Source of the DNA: an uncultured Planctomycetota bacterium | GTDB taxonomy: Bacteria; Planctomycetota; GCA-002687715; CAIWVZ01 | Length of the DNA stretch: 33,648 nucleotides | Reading direction: 5' to 3' | NCBI GenBank assembly: GCA_903916245.1 | Contig: CAIWVZ010000353.1 | Location: forward strand, 1 to 33,648 | In this document: piece after piece, positions 8,166 to 15,099 of the stretch | Position numbering within the stretch: the first letter of the stretch is position 1 | Layout of the letters: every line of letters starts with the position of its first letter | Notes under the pieces: model-generated | The model's input: the letters and a program-made list of their open reading frames with translations, nothing else | Database searches by the model: none | What the model was told of the DNA's origin: nothing | Made by a program: the position numbers and the translations under genes

Positions 8166-9269
8166 ATGAAGATCCGCAGCATCACTCTGTATCGCGCCGA
8201 CATCCGCATGAAGGAACCCTTCCGCATCGCGACGATGACCGTCGACGTCGCCCAATGCGTCTACGTCGCCGTCCGAACGGACGACGGACGAGTCGGATGG
8301 GGCGAGGCCAACCCCTATTGGCGGATCGTCGGCGAAACCCAGAGCACCGTTCTCGCGGCGGGGACCGATTTGGCGCGTCTGCTGATCGGTTCCGACCCGA
8401 CGCGCATTCACGCGTGCCATCGAATCATGGCCGGCTTCCTCGCGGGCAACACCACGGCGCGTTCCATGTTCGAGATGGCGCTCTGGGACCTTCTCGCCCA
8501 GGCGTGCGGAGCGCCTTTGTGGAAAGTCCTCGGGGGCACGCACGCGCCGATTCCGACCGACCGCACCGTCGGGATCGATACTCCCGAAAACATGGCACGC
8601 GCCGCCGTCGGTTATCGCGATCGCGGGTTCCCCGCGGTCAAGCTCAAGATCGGTCGCGATCCCTCCACCGACATTCGTGCCGTGCAAGCGGTACGGGCGG
8701 CCGTCGGACCCGACATTCCTCTTCGGATCGACGCCAATCAGGGATTCGACGCCACGACCGCCGCACGGGTGCTGCGTGAACTCGAATCGACGGACATCCA
8801 GTACTGCGAACAACCCGTTCCCGCCGCGGACGTCGACGGGTTGGCGTTCGTGCGTTCGCGTACCCGCATCCCGATCATGGCGGACGAAGCGGTGTTCACC
8901 GCCGTCGACGCGTCGCGCCTCGCCAAATCCGGCGCGTGCGACTACATGAATCTCAAGTTGTCGAAGACGGGAGGCATCGCGGAAGCGCTCCGCGCCGCGG
9001 CCGTCGCGGAAGCGGCGGGCATCCGCTGCGCCGTCGGCTGCATGACCGAATCCCGCCTCGGCCTCACCGCGGCCGCCCACTTCGCGAACGCATGCGGCAA
9101 CGTCGTCTTCGCCGATCTCGACGGCGCCGATTTTCATGCCGAAGACCCCGTCGTCGGCGGAATCACCTACGGCGAAGACGGCACCGTTCTCGCTCCCGAT
9201 GTCCCGGGCCTCGGGGTGCATGTCCATCCGGATTTCCTCGCCCGCTGCGCCACCACGGTGATCGAATGA
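8166..9269 (+). CDS. Dipeptide epimerase (enolase superfamily, L-Ala-D/L-Glu epimerase-like)
   Basis: 367 residues, starting at MKIRSITLYRAD; an in-frame ATG at 8076 would add 30 residues with no similarity to the family, so it is not used. The N-terminal capping domain (1-120) is followed by the barrel. Catalytic features are in order: the KLK pair K159/K161, metal ligands D189 (RIDANQ), E215 (CEQP) and D240 (MADEA), then the second-side lysine K267 in KLSKTGG and GCMTES at 291-296. This is the dipeptide-epimerase/muconate-cycloisomerase subgroup. Members often epimerise L-Ala-D-Glu released from murein, although other dipeptides are possible. The stop overlaps the NamZ start as ATGA, and that pairing favours a murein-peptide role. 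No signal peptide is seen, so it is cytoplasmic. Confidence 0.9.
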   Translation: MKIRSITLYRADIRMKEPFRIATMTVDVAQCVYVAVRTDDGRVGWGEANPYWRIVGETQSTVLAAGTDLARLLIGSDPTRIHACHRIMAGFLAGNTTARSMFEMALWDLLAQACGAPLWKVLGGTHAPIPTDRTVGIDTPENMARAAVGYRDRGFPAVKLKIGRDPSTDIRAVQAVRAAVGPDIPLRIDANQGFDATTAARVLRELESTDIQYCEQPVPAADVDGLAFVRSRTRIPIMADEAVFTAVDASRLAKSGACDYMNLKLSKTGGIAEALRAAAVAEAAGIRCAVGCMTESRLGLTAAAHFANACGNVVFADLDGADFHAEDPVVGGITYGEDGTVLAPDVPGLGVHVHPDFLARCATTVIE

Positions 9270-10501
9270 ACCGACTCGCTCTCACGCTGTTCGCGGTCTA
9301 CGCCGCATGGATCATCACCCTCACGTCGACTCCGGTCCACGCGCAGAAAGCGACGGTGACTCTCGGGATCGACGTTCTGTTGGCGGAAGGACATCCCATC
9401 CTCGCGGGCAAGCGCATCGGCCTCGTGACGAATCCCTCGGGCGTGAACAAGGATCTCGTCCCGACGGCGGATCTGCTCGCGGCGGATCGCCGTTGGAAGC
9501 TGGTGCGTCTTTTCGGCCCCGAACACGGCATCCGCGGCGACGTCGCGGCGGGCGAAAAAGTCGGCGATGCCGTCGACCCGGTGACCGGGATCCCGGTCAC
9601 GAGTCTTTACGGAAAGACCAAGGCACCTCCCAAAGACATCCTTCAGACCCTCGACGTCCTCGTGTTCGATATTCAAGACATCGGAAGCCGTACGTACACC
9701 TACGTATCGACGCTCGGCGAATGCCTCGTCGCATGCGCCGCGGCGGGGCGACCGATCGTCGTGCTCGACCGACCGAATCCGATCGGCGGCGTGCTGTTCG
9801 AAGGCGCGGTCCGCGACGACAAATGGACGTCGTTCATCGGATGGTCGCCGATGCCGGTCTCCCACGGGATGACGCTCGGCGAAACCGCGCGATGGATGAA
9901 GTCGAAGATGTCGATCGACGTCGATCTCCACGTCGTCGCCATGAAGGGATGGACGCGAACCATGCAATGGGAAGACACGGGTCTCCACTGGGTGCCCACG
10001 TCTCCCCATATTCCGCACGCTCTCCAAGCCCGCCTCTACATCGCCACGGGAATGATCGGTGGAATCACCGTCAACGTGAACGAAGGCGTCGGCTACACGT
10101 TGCCGTTCGAAACGATCGCCGCCGAATGGCTCGATCCGACGGCGGTCGCCGCGGCGCTCGCGAAGATGGACGTCCCCGGCGTCGCATTTCGTCCCCTCGC
10201 CTACGTCCCGAACTACGGCAAGTTCGCCAAGAAGCCGCTCCGTGGACTTCAACTGATCGTCACCGATCGCGACACGTTTCGCCCACTGCGGACGTCGCTC
10301 GCACTGTTGACCGCCCTCGAGAAGGTTCATCCCGGCAAGACCGAATTCGAGAACGAACGGAGCCTCTCGATCCACTGGGGCAACGAGAAGATCATCCCGA
10401 TGATCAAAGCCGGAGCCGACGTCGCGACGGTCGAGAAGACCTTCGCCCCCGGACTCGAGACGTTCGCGGCGGAGCGCGCGAAGGCGTTGATCTACCGCTG
10501 A
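9266..10501 (+). CDS. namZ: Secreted exo-beta-N-acetylmuramidase NamZ (DUF1343 family)
   Basis: 411 residues. The ATG at 9266 forms ATGA with the epimerase stop. A signal peptide spans 1-26 (ends HAQ), so the enzyme is exported. Highly conserved family blocks are present: GLVTNPSG at 52-59, FGPEHGIRGD at 83-92, DIQDIGSRTYTYVSTL at 135-150, LDRPNPIGG at 167-175, and ETIAAEW and SIHWG further on. The characterised member, Bacillus subtilis NamZ (YbbC), releases terminal MurNAc from the non-reducing ends of peptidoglycan fragments. With the adjacent epimerase and the nearby VanX-type dipeptidase, it suggests murein breakdown and recovery. Its 3' end overlaps the convergent esterase gene by ten bases. 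Confidence 0.93.
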   Translation: MNRLALTLFAVYAAWIITLTSTPVHAQKATVTLGIDVLLAEGHPILAGKRIGLVTNPSGVNKDLVPTADLLAADRRWKLVRLFGPEHGIRGDVAAGEKVGDAVDPVTGIPVTSLYGKTKAPPKDILQTLDVLVFDIQDIGSRTYTYVSTLGECLVACAAAGRPIVVLDRPNPIGGVLFEGAVRDDKWTSFIGWSPMPVSHGMTLGETARWMKSKMSIDVDLHVVAMKGWTRTMQWEDTGLHWVPTSPHIPHALQARLYIATGMIGGITVNVNEGVGYTLPFETIAAEWLDPTAVAAALAKMDVPGVAFRPLAYVPNYGKFAKKPLRGLQLIVTDRDTFRPLRTSLALLTALEKVHPGKTEFENERSLSIHWGNEKIIPMIKAGADVATVEKTFAPGLETFAAERAKALIYR

Positions 10502-11679
10502 CCGAGTCGGTACGGACCGAACACGGGGGCGGCGAGATCCTCGTCGTCCACGAGATTGCAGACCGGATCGAGGCCGCGCCCGTACCAAAGGGCCGCCCCT
10601 TCGGGCACCGATGCGGCGAGTCGCAGGAGCACGGTGTCCGGGCGCGCCGCGTCGACCGACGCGTCGAAGATGATCGGCAACGGTTTCCCCGTCGCGTCCG
10701 CGAGCGAAAACCCCTGAACGCGGGTTGCGGGACTCAGCGTGCCGTTCACTCCGCGATACGTCACGACGATGCGATCCCTACGCGGCCCCTCGATCTCGAT
10801 CTTCAAAGGACGAGGCCCCGAAGTCGGAGCATCCTCTTCGCCGAACAACGAAGCCGCCGCCTTCGCGAATCGCACGCCGAGACGCCGTTCCGCGTCGGCG
10901 GAAAGATGGATCGGATCGTCGAGAGACAGATCGACGGTGGCGACGCATTCCGTCCGCGCCACGCGCGACGGCAGCAGTCTCTGCACTTCCTGTACCGTGT
11001 TCCAACCGGTCGCGTCGCGCTCGACGACGTAGCGGCACAATTGTGCGGCGATCACGGGGAGTTCCGGACTACCGAGATCCCGCCGAACGTCGGCGATCCA
11101 GGCGTCGAGCCGCGCGGCGTAGGTCGCCGCCGCTTCCGGTTTTCCGACGGCGTCGGCTTCGCCCTGATACCAAAGGACTCCTTCGGGCTTCATTCTCGAC
11201 GCCTTCACGCGGGCGAGCATCTTGGCGTAGAGCGACTCCGGATCCGACTTCCGTGCGGCACTCCACGCATCGAGCGACGTTCCTCCGACGGCGACCGGTA
11301 TCAGCCCGACCACCGAACGCGTCGTCCGCGCACGATGCGCGGCGAAGGCGACGCCGGGCGACGCCCCCTTGCGACCGTCGAATCGACCGACTTTGGGCGG
11401 ACCGGCGGCCCAACCGGGGAGATCCTTCGGCACGACGGCGCGATGCGAGGGTTCGACGCCCACCTCCCAACGTGCTGCGTCCCCTTCCACCCGGAGGATA
11501 CGGACGTCGGGCTCGGCGGCGGAACCATCGAGCCATCCGTTGCCTTCCATGTTCGACTGCCCCGCCAAGACCCAGACGCGCGTCGGCGACGGACGGGATT
11601 CCTGAGCGGCGACGACGCCGACCGCGACGAGAAGCACGGAACAGCAGCCAAGCAGACGCCGAATCGAAGGCGGGATCAT
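10492..11679 (-). CDS. Secreted SGNH-type esterase (sialate O-acetylesterase family)
   Basis: 395 residues, starting at MIPPSIRRLLG with a signal peptide to about A25. The SASA/SGNH hydrolase blocks are clear: nucleophile S42 in VLAGQSNMEG, the oxyanion glycine block VAVGGTSLDAW at 129-139, GVLWYQGEADA at 167-177 (conserved Gln and Glu), and the acid/base pair D255-H258 in DDPIHLS. A C-terminal domain of about 110 residues (from 290) looks like a beta-rich accessory domain. Family members remove O-acetyl groups from sugars: sialic acid, plant glycans or O-acetylated amino sugars. The divergent VanX-like gene and the convergent NamZ gene suggest a polysaccharide or murein target, but the substrate is not proven. 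The start is supported by a -10-like element just upstream. Confidence 0.88.
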   Translation of the reverse strand: MIPPSIRRLLGCCSVLLVAVGVVAAQESRPSPTRVWVLAGQSNMEGNGWLDGSAAEPDVRILRVEGDAARWEVGVEPSHRAVVPKDLPGWAAGPPKVGRFDGRKGASPGVAFAAHRARTTRSVVGLIPVAVGGTSLDAWSAARKSDPESLYAKMLARVKASRMKPEGVLWYQGEADAVGKPEAAATYAARLDAWIADVRRDLGSPELPVIAAQLCRYVVERDATGWNTVQEVQRLLPSRVARTECVATVDLSLDDPIHLSADAERRLGVRFAKAAASLFGEEDAPTSGPRPLKIEIEGPRRDRIVVTYRGVNGTLSPATRVQGFSLADATGKPLPIIFDASVDAARPDTVLLRLAASVPEGAALWYGRGLDPVCNLVDDEDLAAPVFGPYRLGQR

Positions 11680-11688
11680 GACGCCCAC

Positions 11689-11699
11689 AGCATAATGCT
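11689..11699. promoter_or_regulatory. Symmetric bidirectional -10 element between divergent genes
   Basis: AGCATAATGCT is a perfect palindrome around its central A. On the plus strand CATAAT (11691-11696) lies seven bases before ATG 11704. On the minus strand TATGCT (11694-11689) lies nine bases before ATG 11679. Only 24 bases separate the two start codons, neither gene has a Shine-Dalgarno sequence, and any -35 contacts must fall inside the opposite gene. Confidence 0.55.
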
Positions 11700-11703
11700 C
11701 GCG

Positions 11704-12513
11704 ATGATTCGCGTCCTTCTCCTCGTCGCGCTGCTTCTCGCCTCTTGCGCCGGGACCGGCGGTCGCTTCACGAACACCTTGGCGCACGGAGACGCGTTCG
11801 ACGTGGTTTTGGCGCGCCGTCCGGGTCCCGGAGACGATCCCCCGCCCCCGGCCGAACCGTTCCGAGTCACTCCCGTCGCGCCCATCGAAGAAATCCGTCG
11901 CCGGATCGACGGTGCGAAACCTCCCGTCGAAACCGGCAGGGACGCCCTCCCCGATCTCGTGGACGTCGCCCGACTCGACCCGCGCGTACGGCTCGACGTG
12001 CGCTACGCGACCGATCGGAACTTTCTCGGCGTCCCGGTCTATCCGGAAGGTCGCGTCCTCCTGCAACGCCCGGCCGCCGAAGCCCTCACGCGCGTGCGCG
12101 CTCGGCTCGAACCTTACGGATTCGGACTTCTTCTCCACGACGGCTACCGTCCGTGGCGCATCACGAAACTCTTTTGGGAAGCCGTGCCTCCGGAGAGTCG
12201 TTCGTTCGTCGCGGATCCCTCGCGCGGGTCTCGACACAATCGCGGATGTGCGATCGATCTCTCGCTCTTCGATCTGAAGTCGGGACGACCGCTTCCGTTC
12301 CCGTCCGATTACGACGCGTTCACCGAAGCCGCGCATCCCGAGTCGCATGCGGGCACATCCCTCGCACGGTGGAGACGCGATCTCCTGCGCGCCGCCATGG
12401 AAGCCGAGGGTTTCCATGTGAACACCCGCGAATGGTGGCATTTCGACTACGAGTCGTGGGAACGCTATCCGATTCTCGACATCCCCTTCGATGCGGTTCC
12501 CGCGCTTCCCTAG
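11704..12513 (+). CDS. D-alanyl-D-alanine dipeptidase, VanX/DdpX family, lipoprotein
   Basis: 269 residues. ATG 11704 is preferred over ATG 11695 because a -10-like CATAAT lies seven bases before it and it gives a compact lipoprotein leader, MIRVLLLVALLLASC (C15). The catalytic core matches VanX: DGYRPW with R149; SRHNRGCAID with zinc ligands H178 and D185 seven residues apart; EWWHFDY with catalytic E243 and zinc ligand H246. VanX-type enzymes hydrolyse D-Ala-D-Ala, for vancomycin resistance or for nutrition and wall turnover. There is no vanH or vanA ligase nearby and the protein is exported, so recovery of wall peptides is the better reading. Residues 16-85 are a Pro-rich spacer. The gene overlaps the following TPR gene by 23 bases. 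Confidence 0.9.
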   Translation: MIRVLLLVALLLASCAGTGGRFTNTLAHGDAFDVVLARRPGPGDDPPPPAEPFRVTPVAPIEEIRRRIDGAKPPVETGRDALPDLVDVARLDPRVRLDVRYATDRNFLGVPVYPEGRVLLQRPAAEALTRVRARLEPYGFGLLLHDGYRPWRITKLFWEAVPPESRSFVADPSRGSRHNRGCAIDLSLFDLKSGRPLPFPSDYDAFTEAAHPESHAGTSLARWRRDLLRAAMEAEGFHVNTREWWHFDYESWERYPILDIPFDAVPALP

Positions 12514-13405
12514 TCCGCGGACCGCGACGGCCGTCGCGATCCTCGCCGCGTTGCCGCTCGTCGCGCAGACGACACGCGACGAAGACGCACGCTTCCGACG
12601 CCTCTTCGAACAGGGGCGCCATGCGGAACTGGCGGAGGCACTCGGCCGGAAGCTCGCCGAATCGCGGCCGCATCCGGGTCATGTGCTCATGGCCGCGGAA
12701 ACGGCCTACGAACTCGAGCGTTTCGAAGAGGCCGAACGCCGATTCGCGGAGGCCCTCGCTCTCGATCCGACATTGATTCCGCTGACGGTGCGGCGCGGAG
12801 CGACGCTCGTCGGGCTCGGACGCACCGACGACGCTCGCCGTCATCTCGCGGCGTTCGACGCGGCCCCACCGCGTCGCCGCGCGGCCGCGATCTTCGGACT
12901 CGGCTTGGCGGCCGTCGCCGACGGAGACGGCGCGGCGGCTCGGCGATATTTCGAGGCGTCGCTGAAACTCTCGCCGGACGACGCGGCCTGCGCCGTCCGC
13001 CTCGCTCAACTCGACCTCGCGGAAGGTCGCGACGTTGCGGCCCTCACCCTCGCCGATGCGATCCTCACACGACACCCGATGCACACCACCGCGACCCACG
13101 TCCGCGCGCGAGCGCTCGTCGCGTTGAATCGGACGGAGGAGGCGGACGCCGCCGCCGCGCGTCACCGAGCACTTTTGTCCGCTCACGATCGCATCGCGGT
13201 GTTGTCCGCTTCCGTCGCGACTTCGAGCACGCCGAGCGCGGTCATGGTCGCGGTCGCCCGCATCCACGCCGAATTCGGCGATCGCGCGGGAGTCGCCCGA
13301 TGGACGGGATACGTCCCGACGGACGATCCGCTCTTTCCGCAAGCCGCGGCGTTGCGCGAGACGAGCGGCACGGCGACGCGGCCGACGTCGAGGCCCGTCC
13401 GATGA
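12491..13405 (+). CDS. Secreted TPR protein
   Basis: 304 residues. The ATG at 12491 lies inside the end of the dipeptidase gene, and the N-terminus RTATAVAILAALPLVAQ is a good signal peptide. Tetratricopeptide units run through about 35-190, for example AAETAYELERFEEAERRFAEA followed by ALDPTLIPLTVRRGATLVGL, and YFEASLKLSPDDAACAVRLAQ. The C-terminal third is a looser helical region ending in a Thr/Arg/Pro tail. The TGA overlaps the ATG of the CRTAC1 gene (ATGA). It parallels the TPR gene at 4954-6132, which has the same position in a similar chain. TPRs are protein-binding scaffolds. The partner is probably the coupled CRTAC1 product, but this is inferred from gene order only. Confidence 0.87.
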   Translation: MRFPRFPSPRTATAVAILAALPLVAQTTRDEDARFRRLFEQGRHAELAEALGRKLAESRPHPGHVLMAAETAYELERFEEAERRFAEALALDPTLIPLTVRRGATLVGLGRTDDARRHLAAFDAAPPRRRAAAIFGLGLAAVADGDGAAARRYFEASLKLSPDDAACAVRLAQLDLAEGRDVAALTLADAILTRHPMHTTATHVRARALVALNRTEEADAAAARHRALLSAHDRIAVLSASVATSSTPSAVMVAVARIHAEFGDRAGVARWTGYVPTDDPLFPQAAALRETSGTATRPTSRPVR

Positions 13406-15033
13406 AAGGTCTCATCGGATTGCTGCTGACCGCGACCGCGCTCGCTCAAGGGCCGCTTTTCGAGGAAGTGCCGATCGTCGACGCCGCTGCGACGTCCCGG
13501 CCAATTCCACGACCGATCCACATTCCGGACGCGAAAGGCGGGGGTGCGTCGCTCGCGGACCTCGACGGCGACGGACGCCTCGATCTGATCGCGACACGAC
13601 CCTCGACGGTGGAAGCCGTGGCGGCGGGACGTCCGGGACCGCCCCCTCTCATTCTGCGCGGCAAAGGCGACGCGACCTTCGAAGATCCAGCCGCGGTGCT
13701 CCCTCCCCTCGATTGGGCGTTCGCGTCGGCCATCTTCGACATCGACGACGACGGACTGCGGGACATCGTGTGGAGCACGGCTCGTGGGCTCGTCGTGTGG
13801 CGCCAATCGAAGCCCTTCGTTTTCGACGACGCGTCGTCGCCGTTCCTTCCCGAAACCGCGAGACGGGCCGGTTGGTGCACATCGATCGCCGTCGATGATC
13901 TCGACCTCGACGGCGATCTCGACCTCATCGCAGCGCGTTACCTCGACTTTCCGTGGGAGAAGCCGCCCGCGGACGGGGTCGACGGAAGGCGCTGCCGGTT
14001 CAAAGGACGCCCGGTCGTCTGCGGCCCACGCGGCTTCGCCCCGATGCCGATCCTCGTGCTCGAGCGTCGCGGCACGACATTCGTCGACGGCGCCTCCCTG
14101 CTTCGCGCGCCGGCGTCACCCCCGGTCTACGGTCTCGGCGTCGTGACTCTCGACGCCAACGACGATGCCCGTCCCGATATCGCCGTGGCCGCCGATATGA
14201 CTCCGAACCTTCTCTTCCTCTCGACGTCGGAGGGAACGTGGGAGGAACGCGGCGAACGATGCGGCATCGCATGGAGCGCCGACGGGGCTCCCGAAGCGGG
14301 CATGGGCATCGACGCCGGCGATCTCGACGGAGACGGGCGCGACGATCTCGTGATCACGAATTTCGAAGGCGAAACGAACGCGGTCCTTCTCCAGGAACGC
14401 TCGGGACTTTTCCGCGAAGCGTCCATCGGTATCGGGACCGCGGCGGTCGACCGCCCCCGACTCGGATGGGGCGTCGGACTTCGCGACTTCAACCTCGACG
14501 GGCGCCTCGACATCTTCGTCGCCAACGGGCACGTCTATGCGGATGCCGCGGAAAACGGATCGTCCTACGCGATGCCCGCCACGCTGCATCTATCCGGTGT
14601 CCACGACGGGCGATTGCGCTTCACGGCGGACACCGCCACACCGGCGTTGACCCGACCGCGCATCGCGCGAGCGGCGGCTTTCGGCGACCTCGATGCGGAC
14701 GGTCGAGTCGACGCGGTCCTCGCGCAGCTCGGCGCTCCCCCCGTCGTCCTCCGCAACACCGCCCCGAACGTCCCTTGGTTCGGCGTGACGCTCAAAGGCC
14801 CCCTCCGAAATCGTGATGCCGTCGGCGCACGCATCCGTGTCGAGACCGATCGTGGCGTCGTCCGACGCCGCGTGGGAGTCTCGGGTTCGTTCCTCGCACA
14901 ATCCGCCCCGTCGTGCGTCTTTCCGTTTTCTTCCGTTTCTCCGCCGCGCGTCTCGGTGGAATTCAAAGGAAAGTCGGTCGCAGTCGCCGTGAAGCCGGGA
15001 ACTTACGTCGACGTGGACCTGTCCACCCCCTGA
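13402..15033 (+). CDS. Secreted CRTAC1-like FG-GAP repeat protein
   Basis: 543 residues, one residue off its paralogue at 3323-4957. The ATG start overlaps the TPR stop as ATGA. Signal peptide MKGLIGLLLTATALAQ. Calcium-loop repeats are DLDGDGRLD, DIDDDGLRD, DLDLDGDLD, DANDDARPD, DLDGDGRDD, DFNLDGRLD and DLDADGRVD, consistent with a beta-propeller. The region RYLDFPWEKPP...C...VVCGPRGF matches the cysteine-bearing YLD segment of the paralogue, and EAGMGIDAGDLDGDGRDD matches its QAGMGVDGGDVNGDGRLD. The C-terminus (FGVTLKGPLRNRDAVGARIRV onward) is ASPIC/UnbV-like but shorter and more diverged. The paralogue is a lipoprotein, while this one has an ordinary signal peptide. Function is unknown; probably surface-exposed. 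Confidence 0.9.
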   Translation: MKGLIGLLLTATALAQGPLFEEVPIVDAAATSRPIPRPIHIPDAKGGGASLADLDGDGRLDLIATRPSTVEAVAAGRPGPPPLILRGKGDATFEDPAAVLPPLDWAFASAIFDIDDDGLRDIVWSTARGLVVWRQSKPFVFDDASSPFLPETARRAGWCTSIAVDDLDLDGDLDLIAARYLDFPWEKPPADGVDGRRCRFKGRPVVCGPRGFAPMPILVLERRGTTFVDGASLLRAPASPPVYGLGVVTLDANDDARPDIAVAADMTPNLLFLSTSEGTWEERGERCGIAWSADGAPEAGMGIDAGDLDGDGRDDLVITNFEGETNAVLLQERSGLFREASIGIGTAAVDRPRLGWGVGLRDFNLDGRLDIFVANGHVYADAAENGSSYAMPATLHLSGVHDGRLRFTADTATPALTRPRIARAAAFGDLDADGRVDAVLAQLGAPPVVLRNTAPNVPWFGVTLKGPLRNRDAVGARIRVETDRGVVRRRVGVSGSFLAQSAPSCVFPFSSVSPPRVSVEFKGKSVAVAVKPGTYVDVDLSTP

Positions 15034-15064
15034 TCGCCCGTCGACACGCGTCGCTCACGCCCTT

Positions 15065-15093
15065 TTTCCATGCGTTCCGCGATCCCGTACACT
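15065..15093 (+). promoter_or_regulatory. Putative promoter for a leaderless FG-GAP gene
   Basis: TTTCCA (15065-15070) and TACACT (15088-15093) are separated by 17 bases. TACACT ends six bases before ATG 15100, placing transcription start at or next to the start codon. There is no Shine-Dalgarno sequence. The 66-base gap holds nothing else recognisable. Confidence 0.45.
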
Positions 15094-15099
15094 TCACCG

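Noticed and set aside
9307-11694. Plus-strand frame extending the dipeptidase far upstream
   Set aside because: The upstream part is a shadow of NamZ and the opposite-strand esterase. The lipoprotein leader and -10 element mark the true start at 11704.
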